Below are positions 16,686 to 25,715 of a DNA stretch of 64,000 nt, in pieces. The position numbers and the translations under genes are program-made. The DNA is from JASSUD01 sp031963415 (GTDB lineage: Bacteria > Pseudomonadota > Gammaproteobacteria > Burkholderiales > Burkholderiaceae): positions 2,356,001-2,420,000 of the forward strand of contig JASSUI010000001.1 of assembly GCA_031963415.1 (NCBI GenBank). The letters run 5' to 3'. The notes under the pieces were generated by a model. The model was given only the letters and a program-made list of their open reading frames with translations, was not told the origin of the DNA and ran no database searches. Every line of letters begins with the position of its first letter. Within the stretch, counting starts at the first letter, position 1.

Positions 16686-18443
16686 TTATTTAGCGTTTAG
16701 CTCTTTTCGTACATACGCACGAAAACGTTCGTTGTCATCCCCCATTCTGCCGCCGTGCCAAATTTCTTGCCATGTATCGGTCGGTAAAGCAGGCAGGCGA
16801 TGATCGGCTTTATCTAAGACAAGGGCGGTTTGGCAAGTGGTTACATTTGACGCTTTGCTTTGCATTGGCCTAACACCAACAAAATAATGCAACATAGCGC
16901 GCTCCGACTCACCCAGATTAATCACCGCTAAACAATCATACTGCTTAGGTAGCGCTGTTTTTAATGCTGTAAACGCACTGCGATAACTCCGCGCTTCGTT
17001 TAACCAAGGTAGCATGATCGTGTGTAATAGCCCCCAGATTAGCGTTATGCCAGCAAAGTGAATCGCAATTGCGCCAATACTCGCGCGCCAAGCAGCGGCG
17101 CATATCCATAACCCAGTTAAACAAAGCGCCGCTAACAGCCAACCTAAACTAAACGACAGCCCATACTCTAACGGTAGCCAACGCGCGAATAGGGCGGGTA
17201 TTAATTGCCCTTTGCCTGCCAGGAGTAAGCCCCAACAGAACCAGATCCAAAGGCCCCCTACCGAGAAGAAAAACACAGCAGTCTTACCCCAAATACGATC
17301 TAGCCGTGCAGGCAGGGTGATAGTCGCGCTCAGTAATGCCAATGCAGGATATACCGGCAATAGATACACTTCGCGCAACGAGGCAGACATCAACAGCAAT
17401 ACCGTATAAAAAACGATCACATAGATCCAAAGAACGGTACGTGCGGCTCGAGTTCTACGCTGAATATCAGTAGAGCCAGCTGCTCCTTGCGCATGCGTAG
17501 TTATAGCGTGCGTGCGCCAGCGTTTGAAAAATTCTGCAATGGCTAACCAGCCGACTGGAAAGGATTGAACCATAGCCAAACTGATATCTTGCCAATAACT
17601 GACACGCGAGTCGCCTACATTAGAAAAGCCAAAAAAACGGCCAAAATTATTATTCCAGAACCATTCAATAAATAATGGTTGCGAAGCGCGCCAGAACAAA
17701 TAGGGCCAGATAAGTAGCCAAGGTAGTGCCGTTAAAGCCGCTGAGACTAACAATATCGCGGAGCGCCGTGTACGAAACTCGGGAAGCGCAATCACCGAAA
17801 TTAAATAAGTCAACCCGAATAAACCAGGTACCAGCACGCCTTTACTCATAAACGCAACGCCGGTGCCCATGCCCAACAACAATCCAGATTGCCAAACGGG
17901 TGCTTGCGGAACAACCACAAAGCGCATTAATCCCGCTATTGCCAGCGTGGCTCCAGCTAATTGCGGCACATCTGCAATTAATTTATGCATATGCATAACC
18001 AGACCGATAGTTCCTAGCAACAATATGCATACTGCCAAACTATACCGGCTGCCATATAGCCAGCGAGAGGTTGTAGCTAACGCAATTAGGGTGATGGCTA
18101 TCCATGCGATAACAGCTAACTGTGCCCCTTCATGTAATGGCAAAAAAGCAGCCGTTAAATGGGCCAATAGCGCCCCGGTCCAATACATTAAGGGGGATTT
18201 TTCAACGAAAGCATCTGCGCCAACATAAGGCACAACCCAATCAACACTCCAAGGAACCCCTTGCACAAAATTTAAAACCATGCCGAACGAATAGGGTTCA
18301 TCGGCTTTCCATGGGTCACGCCCAAATATGCCAACAAGTACATAGGCAATCATTAGCCATAGAAGAAGCCAGTGGATAATTTGCGGTTTTGACTGACTCA
18401 AAGCAGAAGGTGCAGAATTTTTTAATATTGGCTTGTTTGACAT
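16686..18443 (-). CDS. ArnT/PMT-like integral membrane glycosyltransferase (GT39 type)
   Basis: A 585-residue protein with about 11-12 predicted membrane helices. After the first helix (IIHWLLLWLMIAYVLVGIFG) comes an acidic motif, DPWKADEPYSFG, matching the periplasmic catalytic Asp/Glu region of lipid-linked sugar transferases. FVEKSPLMYWTGALLAHL follows, as in ArnT-like enzymes. Such enzymes move a sugar from undecaprenyl phosphate to lipid A or another acceptor in the outer leaflet of the inner membrane. A hydrophilic C-terminal domain ends the protein. No arn pathway genes are in the window, so the donor and acceptor are unknown. Confidence 0.8.
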   Translation of the reverse strand: MSNKPILKNSAPSALSQSKPQIIHWLLLWLMIAYVLVGIFGRDPWKADEPYSFGMVLNFVQGVPWSVDWVVPYVGADAFVEKSPLMYWTGALLAHLTAAFLPLHEGAQLAVIAWIAITLIALATTSRWLYGSRYSLAVCILLLGTIGLVMHMHKLIADVPQLAGATLAIAGLMRFVVVPQAPVWQSGLLLGMGTGVAFMSKGVLVPGLFGLTYLISVIALPEFRTRRSAILLVSAALTALPWLLIWPYLFWRASQPLFIEWFWNNNFGRFFGFSNVGDSRVSYWQDISLAMVQSFPVGWLAIAEFFKRWRTHAITTHAQGAAGSTDIQRRTRAARTVLWIYVIVFYTVLLLMSASLREVYLLPVYPALALLSATITLPARLDRIWGKTAVFFFSVGGLWIWFCWGLLLAGKGQLIPALFARWLPLEYGLSFSLGWLLAALCLTGLWICAAAWRASIGAIAIHFAGITLIWGLLHTIMLPWLNEARSYRSAFTALKTALPKQYDCLAVINLGESERAMLHYFVGVRPMQSKASNVTTCQTALVLDKADHRLPALPTDTWQEIWHGGRMGDDNERFRAYVRKELNAK

Positions 18444-18639
18444 TGAATATTAAAAGATGGCTGGATTAGGGGAAAGGCAAACTATACAGATACTCAGGTT
18501 AGCGTGTAGTAAAAGCTCGATGTATATTTGCACAGGTCTTTTTAGCAGAGACGTATATCCAGACTTGATATCTGAATCGAGTAAGCGGGCGCGATAAGAA
18601 AAAAAGAAAGGGGAATGAATTGTGTTGCAGCGTAGGGCG

Positions 18640-19365
18640 TGTAATCAATTAAACCAAATGGCAGTAGAAGCGAGATAAATGGCGGAAAGAAAATGCCGAG
18701 CGGTTTTGTCATATCGAGTAGCAATAGCGCGAAATTGCTTGAGTTTACAGAAGAAATTTTCGATCAAGTGACGTGCTTTATACAGATGTCGATCATAAAA
18801 ACGCTGCACAATACGGGAACGCTTAGGAGGAATCACGACCGTTTTACCCCGATTCTGTAAAGGTTCGATAACACGCTTGTCAGCATCGTAGCCTTTATCT
18901 GCAATAATAGCCTCAGCTTGTAGCTTTGGTAAAAGCTCTTCTGCACCGTCCACATCACAGGCTTGTCCACCCGTTAACATGAAACTCGTTGGATTACCTA
19001 GCGCGTCGACCGTCGCATGAATTTTGGTGCTTAGTCCTCCAGCACTTCGCCCAATCGCAGGGTCTTCGATGTTTTTTTGAGCGCCCCTGCACTATGCTGA
19101 TGAGCGCGAACTATCGTGCTGTCGATCATGGCATATTCGTTATCCGCATCCACGGCCAGCTGCTCAAATAACTTTTTCCCTACCCCCTTCATAGACCACC
19201 GTCTAAAACGCGTATAGATCACTTGCCAGTGCCCATAGCGATCAGGAACGTCTCGCCACTGTATATCTGCTCGGTAACGATATAGCACCGCATCGACAAA
19301 CAGACGATTGTCTTTTGCGCTTACTCCAACCTGCCCCACCTGACCAGGCAATAGCCCTTAAAAAA
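18640..19365 (-). mobile_element. IS5-family (IS427-like) insertion sequence, 5' truncated
   Basis: Two overlapping frames of one DDE transposase. The upstream frame runs from 19351 to 19031 (SAKDNRLFVDAVLYRYRADI, IQWRDVPDRYGHW, AMIDSTIVRAHQHSAGA). The downstream frame ends at 18645 (NPTSFMLTGGQA, IIADKGYDADK, RHLIENFFCKLKQFRAIATRYDKTA). They are joined by a -1 shift at a run of seven A residues around 19071-19077 (minus strand), after which reading gives QKNIEDPAIGRSAGGLSTKIHA. About 15 N-terminal codons are missing: a stop precedes LLPGQVGQ, at the junction with the IS4 fragment. Terminal inverted repeats were not identified. Confidence 0.8.
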
Positions 19366-20165
19366 TTAAGCAGTGGCGATCTGATCGTTTTTGATAGAGG
19401 GTACTTCAGTTATTGGATGTACATGAAATAATCGCACACCAACTGCACGCTGTGTTCCGCATGCAAAGCGGCACCGCTAATGGCAAGGTGACTGATTTTT
19501 GGAACAGTGATAAAAAAGATGAAATCATAGAATACACACCCTCCCAAGCGGTCAAGTATGACCTTAAAAAACAGGGATATGTCTGCAATTTTCAAACATT
19601 AACTGTCCGACTGATTAAACACACAATCGGTGATGAAACGTATGTGTATGCCACGACACTGATTGACTCAACCCGATATCCTGCCGATTGTTTCCCTGAT
19701 TTATATCACGGGCGATGGGGAATTGAAGAACTGTATAAAATTTCAAAGAACTTTATAGACGTAGAAAACTTTCATGCGCAAACAGAACGGGGCGTCAAAC
19801 ATGAGCTCTATGGGCATTTATTGTTGATCAATATAGCGAGGCTTTTTGAAACTGATGCGCGCACTATGCTGCCATCAACTCATAAAAAAGATGACTTTCA
19901 GAGAGCCAAAGGGAGTCACGTCACTGCCACACCTACCGCCGCTCCTCCCTTTAAGATCAACTTTAAAAATTGTTTAGGCGTTGTGGGACGTCATCTAGAA
20001 AATTTAATGTTTGCTCCTAAGCAGTTGATAAGTACTTGGCTATATAAAGCCATGCTCAACGTTTCTAAAATTAAACAAAAAATACGCCTTGGCAGAAGCT
20101 ATCCTAGGATTTCATTAAGACCCAGGAGCAGATGGAATTCATTTGGTGCAACTTCAAGAGCTTAA
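19366..20165 (+). pseudogene. IS4-family transposase remnant
   Basis: C-terminal two thirds of an IS4-type transposase. It begins abruptly in frame as SSGDLIVFDRGYFSYW, then shifts frame near 19425 into HQLHAVFRMQSGTANGKVTDF. It continues to a natural-looking end (IRLGRSYPRISLRPRSRWNS). The YREK-like block appears as YHGRWGIEELYKISKNFIDVENFHA (positions about 19703-19775). N-terminal truncation plus the frameshift make it inactive. It abuts the truncated IS5 element, so a deletion probably fused the two. Confidence 0.8.
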
Positions 20166-20296
20166 CCGAATGCCATTGGTAAGCCCAAACTCTCGAAATT
20201 TTTCCTGAAGCTCTGACCCGGGAAGTGACGTAACTTTTATTGAGTTAATCGAACAAAGATAGATCGACACAAGTTCATCATTTAATCAGATTTTCA

Positions 20297-20640
20297 TCAG
20301 AAAACAGATTCTCTTACCCGCATAAGCGTTTGTCGGCTCGTCTTAAATTCGCGTGCAATCTCTGCAACGCTAGCACCGGCATCCAAGCGCCTTATAACAG
20401 CTGTACGCTCCTTTGTGTTCAATGTGGGCGGTCTACCAAACCGCTTGCCTGCTGTTTTTGCACGCATCATGCCAGATTGTGTTCGTTCAATCAGCAGATC
20501 GCGCTCAAATTCTGCGACAGCGGCAATCACTTGCATCGTCATTTTTCCTGCTGGACTGGTGAGATCCACACCACCCAGTGCCAGGCAATGCACGCGGATA
20601 CCTGAATTAGCAAGCTTTTCTACAGTTGCTCGTACATGGG
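20297..20640 (-). pseudogene. Serine recombinase (resolvase/invertase) C-terminal fragment
   Basis: The coding trace ATVEKLANSGIRVHCLALGG, then VDLTSPAGKMTMQVIAAVAE and FERDLLIERTQSGMMRAK matches Tn3-type resolvases and DNA invertases. A helix-turn-helix end follows (ASVAEIAREFKTSRQTLMRV). The N-terminal catalytic part with the active-site Ser is missing: an in-frame stop lies before about 20640. It is a relic of a transposon or invertible element next to the IS fragments. Confidence 0.8.
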
Positions 20641-20693
20641 CTTACAACCCCCTCTCCGAACACCTCATGAGAGCGTAACATAGTTCACATTAA

Positions 20694-20708
20694 AGCCTAA
20701 TGAAGGCT
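20694..20708 (-). terminator. Short hairpin after the 320-residue gene
   Basis: AGCCT (20694-20698) and AGGCT (20704-20708) form a 5-bp stem just past the stop of the basic protein gene, followed on the minus strand by TTTAA. A weak terminator candidate. Confidence 0.35.
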
Positions 20709-20711
20709 GGT

Positions 20712-21674
20712 CTATTTCCTTTTGGCGGTAAAGGGCTTCTCTTGGCTGTAAAGCTGGCGTCCATTTCGCATCATATACAATACCGCCCTTACAACTCTCA
20801 GCTTGCGATTGACCTTAACTTTGACCACCTTGGAAGGTAGCTTCCCGTCGTTTATGGAATGCAGAGCTCCTGTTACCGACACTACCTGCTTAAGGGAGCC
20901 CTTTACCGACGCGACGGCCACAGGATGCTTCGGAAAGGCTGAAAGCGCTGCGTTACTTCGTGGGCTGTATTCGTTCTGGCCGCCGACTGGATGAAGGTGT
21001 AGGTTATCCGATACCAGCAAGTTTGTCGTGGTATGCGGACCCAGGCCAGGCGCATTACTCGCGAGATTATTAACTGCGACGATTAGTTTAAGTTGTGACC
21101 CGTAGTACTGCGCCTTCAAACTCCCCTTACTCGCCGCGTTTTTGTAATCGTTCAGGGCTGTTTCCATGTCCAACCTTGTGGAAGCGTAGTACCCCTGCAA
21201 AGTGGTCAGATCTGTTGCGTGCACTCCCCCTTCCTTCGCCGCCTTCGCAAAACCGTACTCATAAATCTTGCTCGCGTTGCCCAGATGTGCCATTGCCGAG
21301 CCAACGTCCTTTGGCGAGCCCTCGAGGATTAAATCCCTGAGTGCGGCATACGGTGCACGGTGCGGCGCGGCCAGATCTGCAGTGTCAAGGTTAGTGGCAG
21401 TGTAATCCAGGCCGGTCGCGAGTGATGCTTCGAGCCGCGCGGCCTTCTGCTTAGTACTACTAAAACGAGGTCGCTCGAAACTCGTCGGCATTGCAGATAA
21501 TGTTCCGGCTTCCGCCGCTCTAATCAAGGAGCTGATAGATGGTTTTTTCCCGCCCAATCTCCCCAGCTTCACTATCTTTTTTTTATCTCCAAGCTTGGTT
21601 TTACCTACGCCGGTTTTGGAGTATTTTTTTGCCTTCCTCTTTCCATTACCCTTTGCCACGTTCGCCACGTTCAC
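20712..21674 (-). CDS. Basic orphan protein, third gene of the tail-collar cassette
   Basis: A 320-residue protein I do not recognise. The first 45 residues are very Lys-rich (GKRKAKKYSKTGVGKTKLG), and the end is also basic (KVVKVKVNRKLRVVRAVLYM). The middle is Ala/Ser-rich and mostly helical, with TLQGYYASTRLDMETALNDY and KNAASKGSLKAQYYGSQL resembling one Sel1/TPR-like helical pair; this is a loose impression. The GTG start overlaps the stop of the upstream 551-residue gene (GTGA), and AGGA precedes it, so translation is coupled. Base composition is richer in G+C than the surrounding island, as in the other two cassette genes. Confidence 0.75.
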   Translation of the reverse strand: MNVANVAKGNGKRKAKKYSKTGVGKTKLGDKKKIVKLGRLGGKKPSISSLIRAAEAGTLSAMPTSFERPRFSSTKQKAARLEASLATGLDYTATNLDTADLAAPHRAPYAALRDLILEGSPKDVGSAMAHLGNASKIYEYGFAKAAKEGGVHATDLTTLQGYYASTRLDMETALNDYKNAASKGSLKAQYYGSQLKLIVAVNNLASNAPGLGPHTTTNLLVSDNLHLHPVGGQNEYSPRSNAALSAFPKHPVAVASVKGSLKQVVSVTGALHSINDGKLPSKVVKVKVNRKLRVVRAVLYMMRNGRQLYSQEKPFTAKRK

Positions 21675-23326
21675 TCCTGTTCGACAGAAATCGCTCTGAT
21701 CTGATAATCACATGCTGCTGTTTCGTCAATTAGAGTCAGCGTGATCTCTATGGAGTTGAGCCCAAGCTGTAAATAATCCGAGTAATCAACGCTCGAAAAA
21801 TCAAGATTTCGCAAATTGATGCGCGTCAGGTTATTTTCCCCACCCTCCGCTTCAAGAGAGACAACGAATTTCCTGATGGCGTGCGCGGTATCAGCGTTGA
21901 TCGTCAGGGTCAACGACACACCTGGCCCGGTGTTTATCCAATGCTTTAAGTACAAAGCATAATTCGTGTCGGAGTCGAGCACCTTAAAATATAGGGTCAT
22001 CGACAGGGGGTGGCCGCCAGCGTTCAACGTCGCTGTCAATGCTGTTTCGCTCGGACTGAACCCGCCCGATGCAGGCAGCGGAGTCGGGTAGTCAGTCGTG
22101 TCTTTGATGAGCAAGTTGTTCGTGCTGGCGAAAATCTCGAAAGGTACCGGGGCGACGTTTTTTTGACATGGCGCGGGCAGTACCGTGAACTTTCTAGGAA
22201 TAAAACCGATGATAGCGCTTTCGATTCCTTTACCGACGGGGTCTAATGCCATCAACCCAAGGTCAAGCTGGGTTTCGAAAGAGCTCTTGTCGGCGGTTTG
22301 GAGCCTTGCAGGTTTGGGATCCATATATGCATGGACGGATTTGACGGGTTGGTCACCGGATTGGCCACCGGCTGAGATGGGCAGCAACTCGTGCGATCCC
22401 GAAACGTAGTCGATTTTATGGGTAAAGTTGACGATATCGCTGTGAGGGGTAGAGGTGTCGAAGTTTCCATTGTCAACACTGACCAGCCACATCGCCTTCA
22501 TCAAAAAGTTCATGCCAAACGTAGACAGGTGGCTTGGCGGATACAGCGTCACGCCGTCATACAAGCGGGCCGACATGGCGGTTGGGATGAGAATCTCCAC
22601 CTGACCGGCCGACGATTGAGTTCCATTGGTGAGGCGGCACTCGACCGCATCCCAGGGATACTCTTGACCAAAAGTCCAAATGACCGAGTTAAGTTCAGGA
22701 TTCACCAAAGCATACGCACCCCAGTCCTTCACGCTCATCAAAGCGGTATTTGAACTGTCCATTCCGCGCGTAGTGGATGATTCCGCCCCCGATGTACTTG
22801 ATTGCTCCGAGGTGGATGTCGAGGAATGTTCGTAATTGGTGGAGACGCTCGGCGTTTCGGACAGGCTGACGGAAGCGCCGTAGCTGTTTGTTTCTGCTGT
22901 ACTTGATCCCACCGTACTACTTGAGCTCACGCCAGTAGTTGCTCCGCTTGAGCTGCCGACGGTTCCGGACGCTTGAACCTTGGTATTAACCGTTTGCGGA
23001 GCATATTCAAGCAACTGGAAATTGAGCCCTTGCGCTTGCTCCGGCTCAATTACGGCGTTGATCATTAACGGATAATTGCTGTAGGAATCAAGTGTGGGGG
23101 ACGGACTGATATCCAGCCCTTCAGGATTGAACAGATTCACGGTCTGCGTACAATGGATCAGATACTGCCGTGATTGAGATTGTAGACCGATCGCCGTGCC
23201 GTCTTGCAGTTGCACATCCTCATAATTCGTCACTTGGTAGTCGAGACGTAAAGTACCAATGCGGACTGTTTCCAGCAACAAGGGGACGAACTTCACAAAA
23301 GTATACGGGTCAGTTTTTTTAAACAT
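21671..23326 (-). CDS. Large orphan protein with Ser/Thr-rich linker, second gene of the tail-collar cassette
   Basis: 551 residues from the ATG at 23326 (MFKKTDPYTFVKFVPLLLET; AAGG upstream). An N-terminal beta-rich domain (about 1-115) is followed by a low-complexity Ser/Thr/Gly stretch (about 118-195, with blocks such as STSEQSSTSG). A second, larger beta-rich part ends CDYQIRAISVEQE. No signal peptide or membrane helix is seen. It lies 67 bp after the tail-collar gene and overlaps the next gene by 4 bp. The domain plan would suit a fibre, adhesin or cargo protein made with the collar protein, but I know no matching family. Confidence 0.75.
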   Translation of the reverse strand: MFKKTDPYTFVKFVPLLLETVRIGTLRLDYQVTNYEDVQLQDGTAIGLQSQSRQYLIHCTQTVNLFNPEGLDISPSPTLDSYSNYPLMINAVIEPEQAQGLNFQLLEYAPQTVNTKVQASGTVGSSSGATTGVSSSSTVGSSTAETNSYGASVSLSETPSVSTNYEHSSTSTSEQSSTSGAESSTTRGMDSSNTALMSVKDWGAYALVNPELNSVIWTFGQEYPWDAVECRLTNGTQSSAGQVEILIPTAMSARLYDGVTLYPPSHLSTFGMNFLMKAMWLVSVDNGNFDTSTPHSDIVNFTHKIDYVSGSHELLPISAGGQSGDQPVKSVHAYMDPKPARLQTADKSSFETQLDLGLMALDPVGKGIESAIIGFIPRKFTVLPAPCQKNVAPVPFEIFASTNNLLIKDTTDYPTPLPASGGFSPSETALTATLNAGGHPLSMTLYFKVLDSDTNYALYLKHWINTGPGVSLTLTINADTAHAIRKFVVSLEAEGGENNLTRINLRNLDFSSVDYSDYLQLGLNSIEITLTLIDETAACDYQIRAISVEQE

Positions 23327-23393
23327 GGCAAACCTTAGGAAGAGTGAGCAGTAATGCAATCATCGATGAGGTTCTTCTAGATTAACGACTACG

Positions 23394-23876
23394 CTACGAG
23401 TCTGTGGCGCAGATTATGTAATTAACAACATAATATGGCTGCATGTTGTTATGCGCCACAGCCGAATTAGGCTTGTCATAAGTTGGCTCGTTCGTGGCTG
23501 ATGGCGGAGTTTGAAAATTGTTCCCTCCGCCGCTTTCGGAAAAGCCTCCATTGGTCAATGTATGTATGTGCGATGGAACTTCGGCAGTTGCAAGCTGATG
23601 CGAGCACTCCCCGCCAGTAGCACCAATTGGAAATCCGGCCGAAGGGAAATTGGGAGTAGTTCCATCGGACTGAGGGTTATTGTCAAGCGTGGAGCCTGCC
23701 CCGATGAGCGTCCGGCCTCGAAGGTCAGGGGTGCTGGTTTCACCGAGCAGAGTAATAAAATCAGGATATTTTTCGTTATCAATTGGCGAGCCATCGCATA
23801 CTAACCATCCATCAGGCACACTCTTTTCACTCATTGCGTAGGCAACAATTGTTCCCATTGGGACTTTAGCTGACAT
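23394..23876 (-). CDS. Phage tail-collar domain protein (microcystin-dependent-protein-like)
   Basis: A 160-residue protein with the tail-collar fold signature: MGTIVAYAMSEKSVPDGWLVCDG at the start (residues about 6-28), TPDLRGRTLIGAG in the middle and HNNMQPYYVVNYIICA at the end. GTIxAYA...PxGWxxCDG, PDLRGR and NMQPY are hallmarks of the phage tail collar/MdpB group. The ATG at 23876 is chosen because GGAG lies 6 nt upstream; a GTG at 23888 is possible. It is the first gene of a three-gene unit. No other phage structural genes are nearby, so this is a stand-alone cassette rather than a prophage. Confidence 0.88.
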   Translation of the reverse strand: MSAKVPMGTIVAYAMSEKSVPDGWLVCDGSPIDNEKYPDFITLLGETSTPDLRGRTLIGAGSTLDNNPQSDGTTPNFPSAGFPIGATGGECSHQLATAEVPSHIHTLTNGGFSESGGGNNFQTPPSATNEPTYDKPNSAVAHNNMQPYYVVNYIICATDS

Positions 23877-24304
23877 TGTGCACTCCACTCATAAAATATT
23901 ATCGACGATACATAGTCGGCTCTGAATAGTTCTATCTCCCCGGTCTATAAAAGCAACAGGCTTAAAAGCAGCGTTTTAAATTGCAAGAAAGAGAGAAATA
24001 AGTTCCAATTAATTTAACAATCATAACAACAGAAATAATGATCGCATCTTCCATTAAGTTACTCTTCTTAAATATAAGTAAAACTGAGTATTTTTATTAA
24101 AAAAACTAATTATTCAGGTAACTTGCCTGCTATACGTTAAAACAGGGCAGATATCAGAGGTTTAAGCTTTTAACCTTATATCATTCGATAAATAGCATTT
24201 AAGATAAAAAATTCTTATGCTTCAAAAAACATGAAATGAATCTTTTTCATTTTTTTCACAAGAGGCATAGATGAAAAATTTCTATCGATTAGACAACAAA
24301 ACAC

Positions 24305-24421
24305 TTCAGAGAGTACGCAGAGGCACAAGATAAATTTCATCAAGGCCGAGAGTTATCTATTGATGAATGTATAGAAATTGCCATCAAACGTGACCTTGCC
24401 CCTATTAAACGGATCCCATAA
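24305..24421 (+). pseudogene. Possible C-terminal gene scrap
   Basis: A 38-codon open stretch reads FREYAEAQDKFHQGRELSID then ECIEIAIKRDLAPIKRIP before a stop, with no start codon of its own. It looks like the end of a larger protein cut off by rearrangement. The family is not identified, and chance is possible. Confidence 0.2.
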
Positions 24422-24430
24422 TTGTTTGAA

Positions 24431-24580
24431 CTAGGCTGCCTGATATTGTTGAGAGGCGAGCCAGTTTTTTTCAAAGGTCCTAGGGCTCACATAATTGAGG
24501 CTAGAGTTTAGATGGTAGGCATTGTAAAAGCCAATCCAAGCCATGATTTCATCACAAACGATTAAAACCTTACCTCGGAG
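24431..24580 (-). pseudogene. IS3-family transposase C-terminal scrap
   Basis: Minus-strand reading gives DEIMAWIGFYNAYHLNSSLN, YVSPRTFEKNWLASQQYQAA and a stop, the usual end of IS3-group OrfB transposases. Nothing upstream continues it. The rest of the gap 23877-24803 is A+T-rich with no supported gene. Confidence 0.7.
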
Positions 24581-24803
24581 GGCAAACTAGTCGTTTTTTA
24601 TAACCGTCGCATGCTTTGAAAATACAGGAATAATTTTTCGCGGTATTTATAAGAATTTTTTTGAGATGTTGGACGCAAACCATAAGCAAATCTTGTAAAT
24701 CAGTGCCAATTTATTTCATCATATCTATACGGCAACGGACTCTATGTGTGTAATAGATAGGTTAAATTATTTTTTTTCTTAAATAGTAGAAAATTTGTCG
24801 AAA

Positions 24804-25715
24804 TCAAGCAATTTCAAAAAAATATGCATGTTCCGAGAGTGAAGTAGTTTGACGTTCCTCTGGCTTGATCTCGGAGGCTAGTTTCATAATTCTTAATCTT
24901 AAGCCTATACCTTTAATCCATAAAGATTTAGGAAATACCTGCTCCTTAAGTTCTGTGATAATATTGACTTGATCTTGTGCCACTTTAAAAAGAATGGCAG
25001 TATATATAATAATGTAACTAGCAAACATTTTAATACTTGCATTAATAATAGAATTCTCTTTTTTATCTGTAACTAAAATAGCCGTTATTAATTCTACAGT
25101 ATTGGAATAGAAGGCAAAGATCCCTGCTGCATTAACCCATATTATATAAGCAGGCAGCAGGTTTTTACTAAGATATTCGTTAATTTCTACTAAAAATAAA
25201 AAAATTTCTTTTTGGAGTTCTTCCAAAGATTTCTGCTCCATTTTTTTTGCTAAATTATCTCCTTCAATCTCATGGTTAGTGTTCCATTGCATTGTTATTC
25301 TGGTATGTTTAAGAACTTTAGCTGCGTCATTGAATATATCTTCGACCTTATCCCTTTTTATCTTTTTATGAGTTAGAAAGGGGCTGGCCATAAGAGACCA
25401 AAAGCTGTTCTTAAGCACTAGACGGCGATCAAGATTTAAATCACATACATGACACTCGTTGAATTTACGTGTGTCATGAGGGTTATTAAGAGCTAAATTG
25501 TCAAAATATCTTTCGCATAACTCCATAAATCTTTTCTCGCAATACTCAAACTCCCAGAAAAGTTCATGTCTATACAAAGTTATTAAAGGTGGCCGATCAA
25601 TTGAACTACCGCCCCCATTCCCACTTGGTGGCCTTGAAGAGGTGGATGCTAGAAGACGACCCATTGAAAATCTAGAAGGGCCAGCGGTATTAGTGCTGTT
25701 TGATGCGAGCATCAT
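24804..25715 (-). CDS. Orphan membrane-associated protein
   Basis: A 303-residue protein that I do not recognise. The first 45 residues are Ser/Gly/Pro/Asn-rich and probably disordered (SRPPSGNGGGSSIDRPP). A Cys/His-containing segment follows (LCERYFDN, CHVCDLNLDRR), then charged helices. Two hydrophobic helices lie at about 189-210 and 227-246 (LPAYIIWVNAAGIFAFYSN; MFASYIIIYTAILFK). AAGGAG precedes the ATG at a good distance. The gene is markedly A+T-rich compared with housekeeping genes, which suggests acquisition. The disordered N-terminus would fit a type III substrate, but no secretion genes are in the window. Confidence 0.65.
   Translation of the reverse strand: MMLASNSTNTAGPSRFSMGRLLASTSSRPPSGNGGGSSIDRPPLITLYRHELFWEFEYCEKRFMELCERYFDNLALNNPHDTRKFNECHVCDLNLDRRLVLKNSFWSLMASPFLTHKKIKRDKVEDIFNDAAKVLKHTRITMQWNTNHEIEGDNLAKKMEQKSLEELQKEIFLFLVEINEYLSKNLLPAYIIWVNAAGIFAFYSNTVELITAILVTDKKENSIINASIKMFASYIIIYTAILFKVAQDQVNIITELKEQVFPKSLWIKGIGLRLRIMKLASEIKPEERQTTSLSEHAYFFEIA

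Noticed and set aside
20712..23876. Prophage
   Set aside because: Only one phage-like domain (tail collar) is present; capsid, terminase, portal, lysis and integrase genes are all missing.
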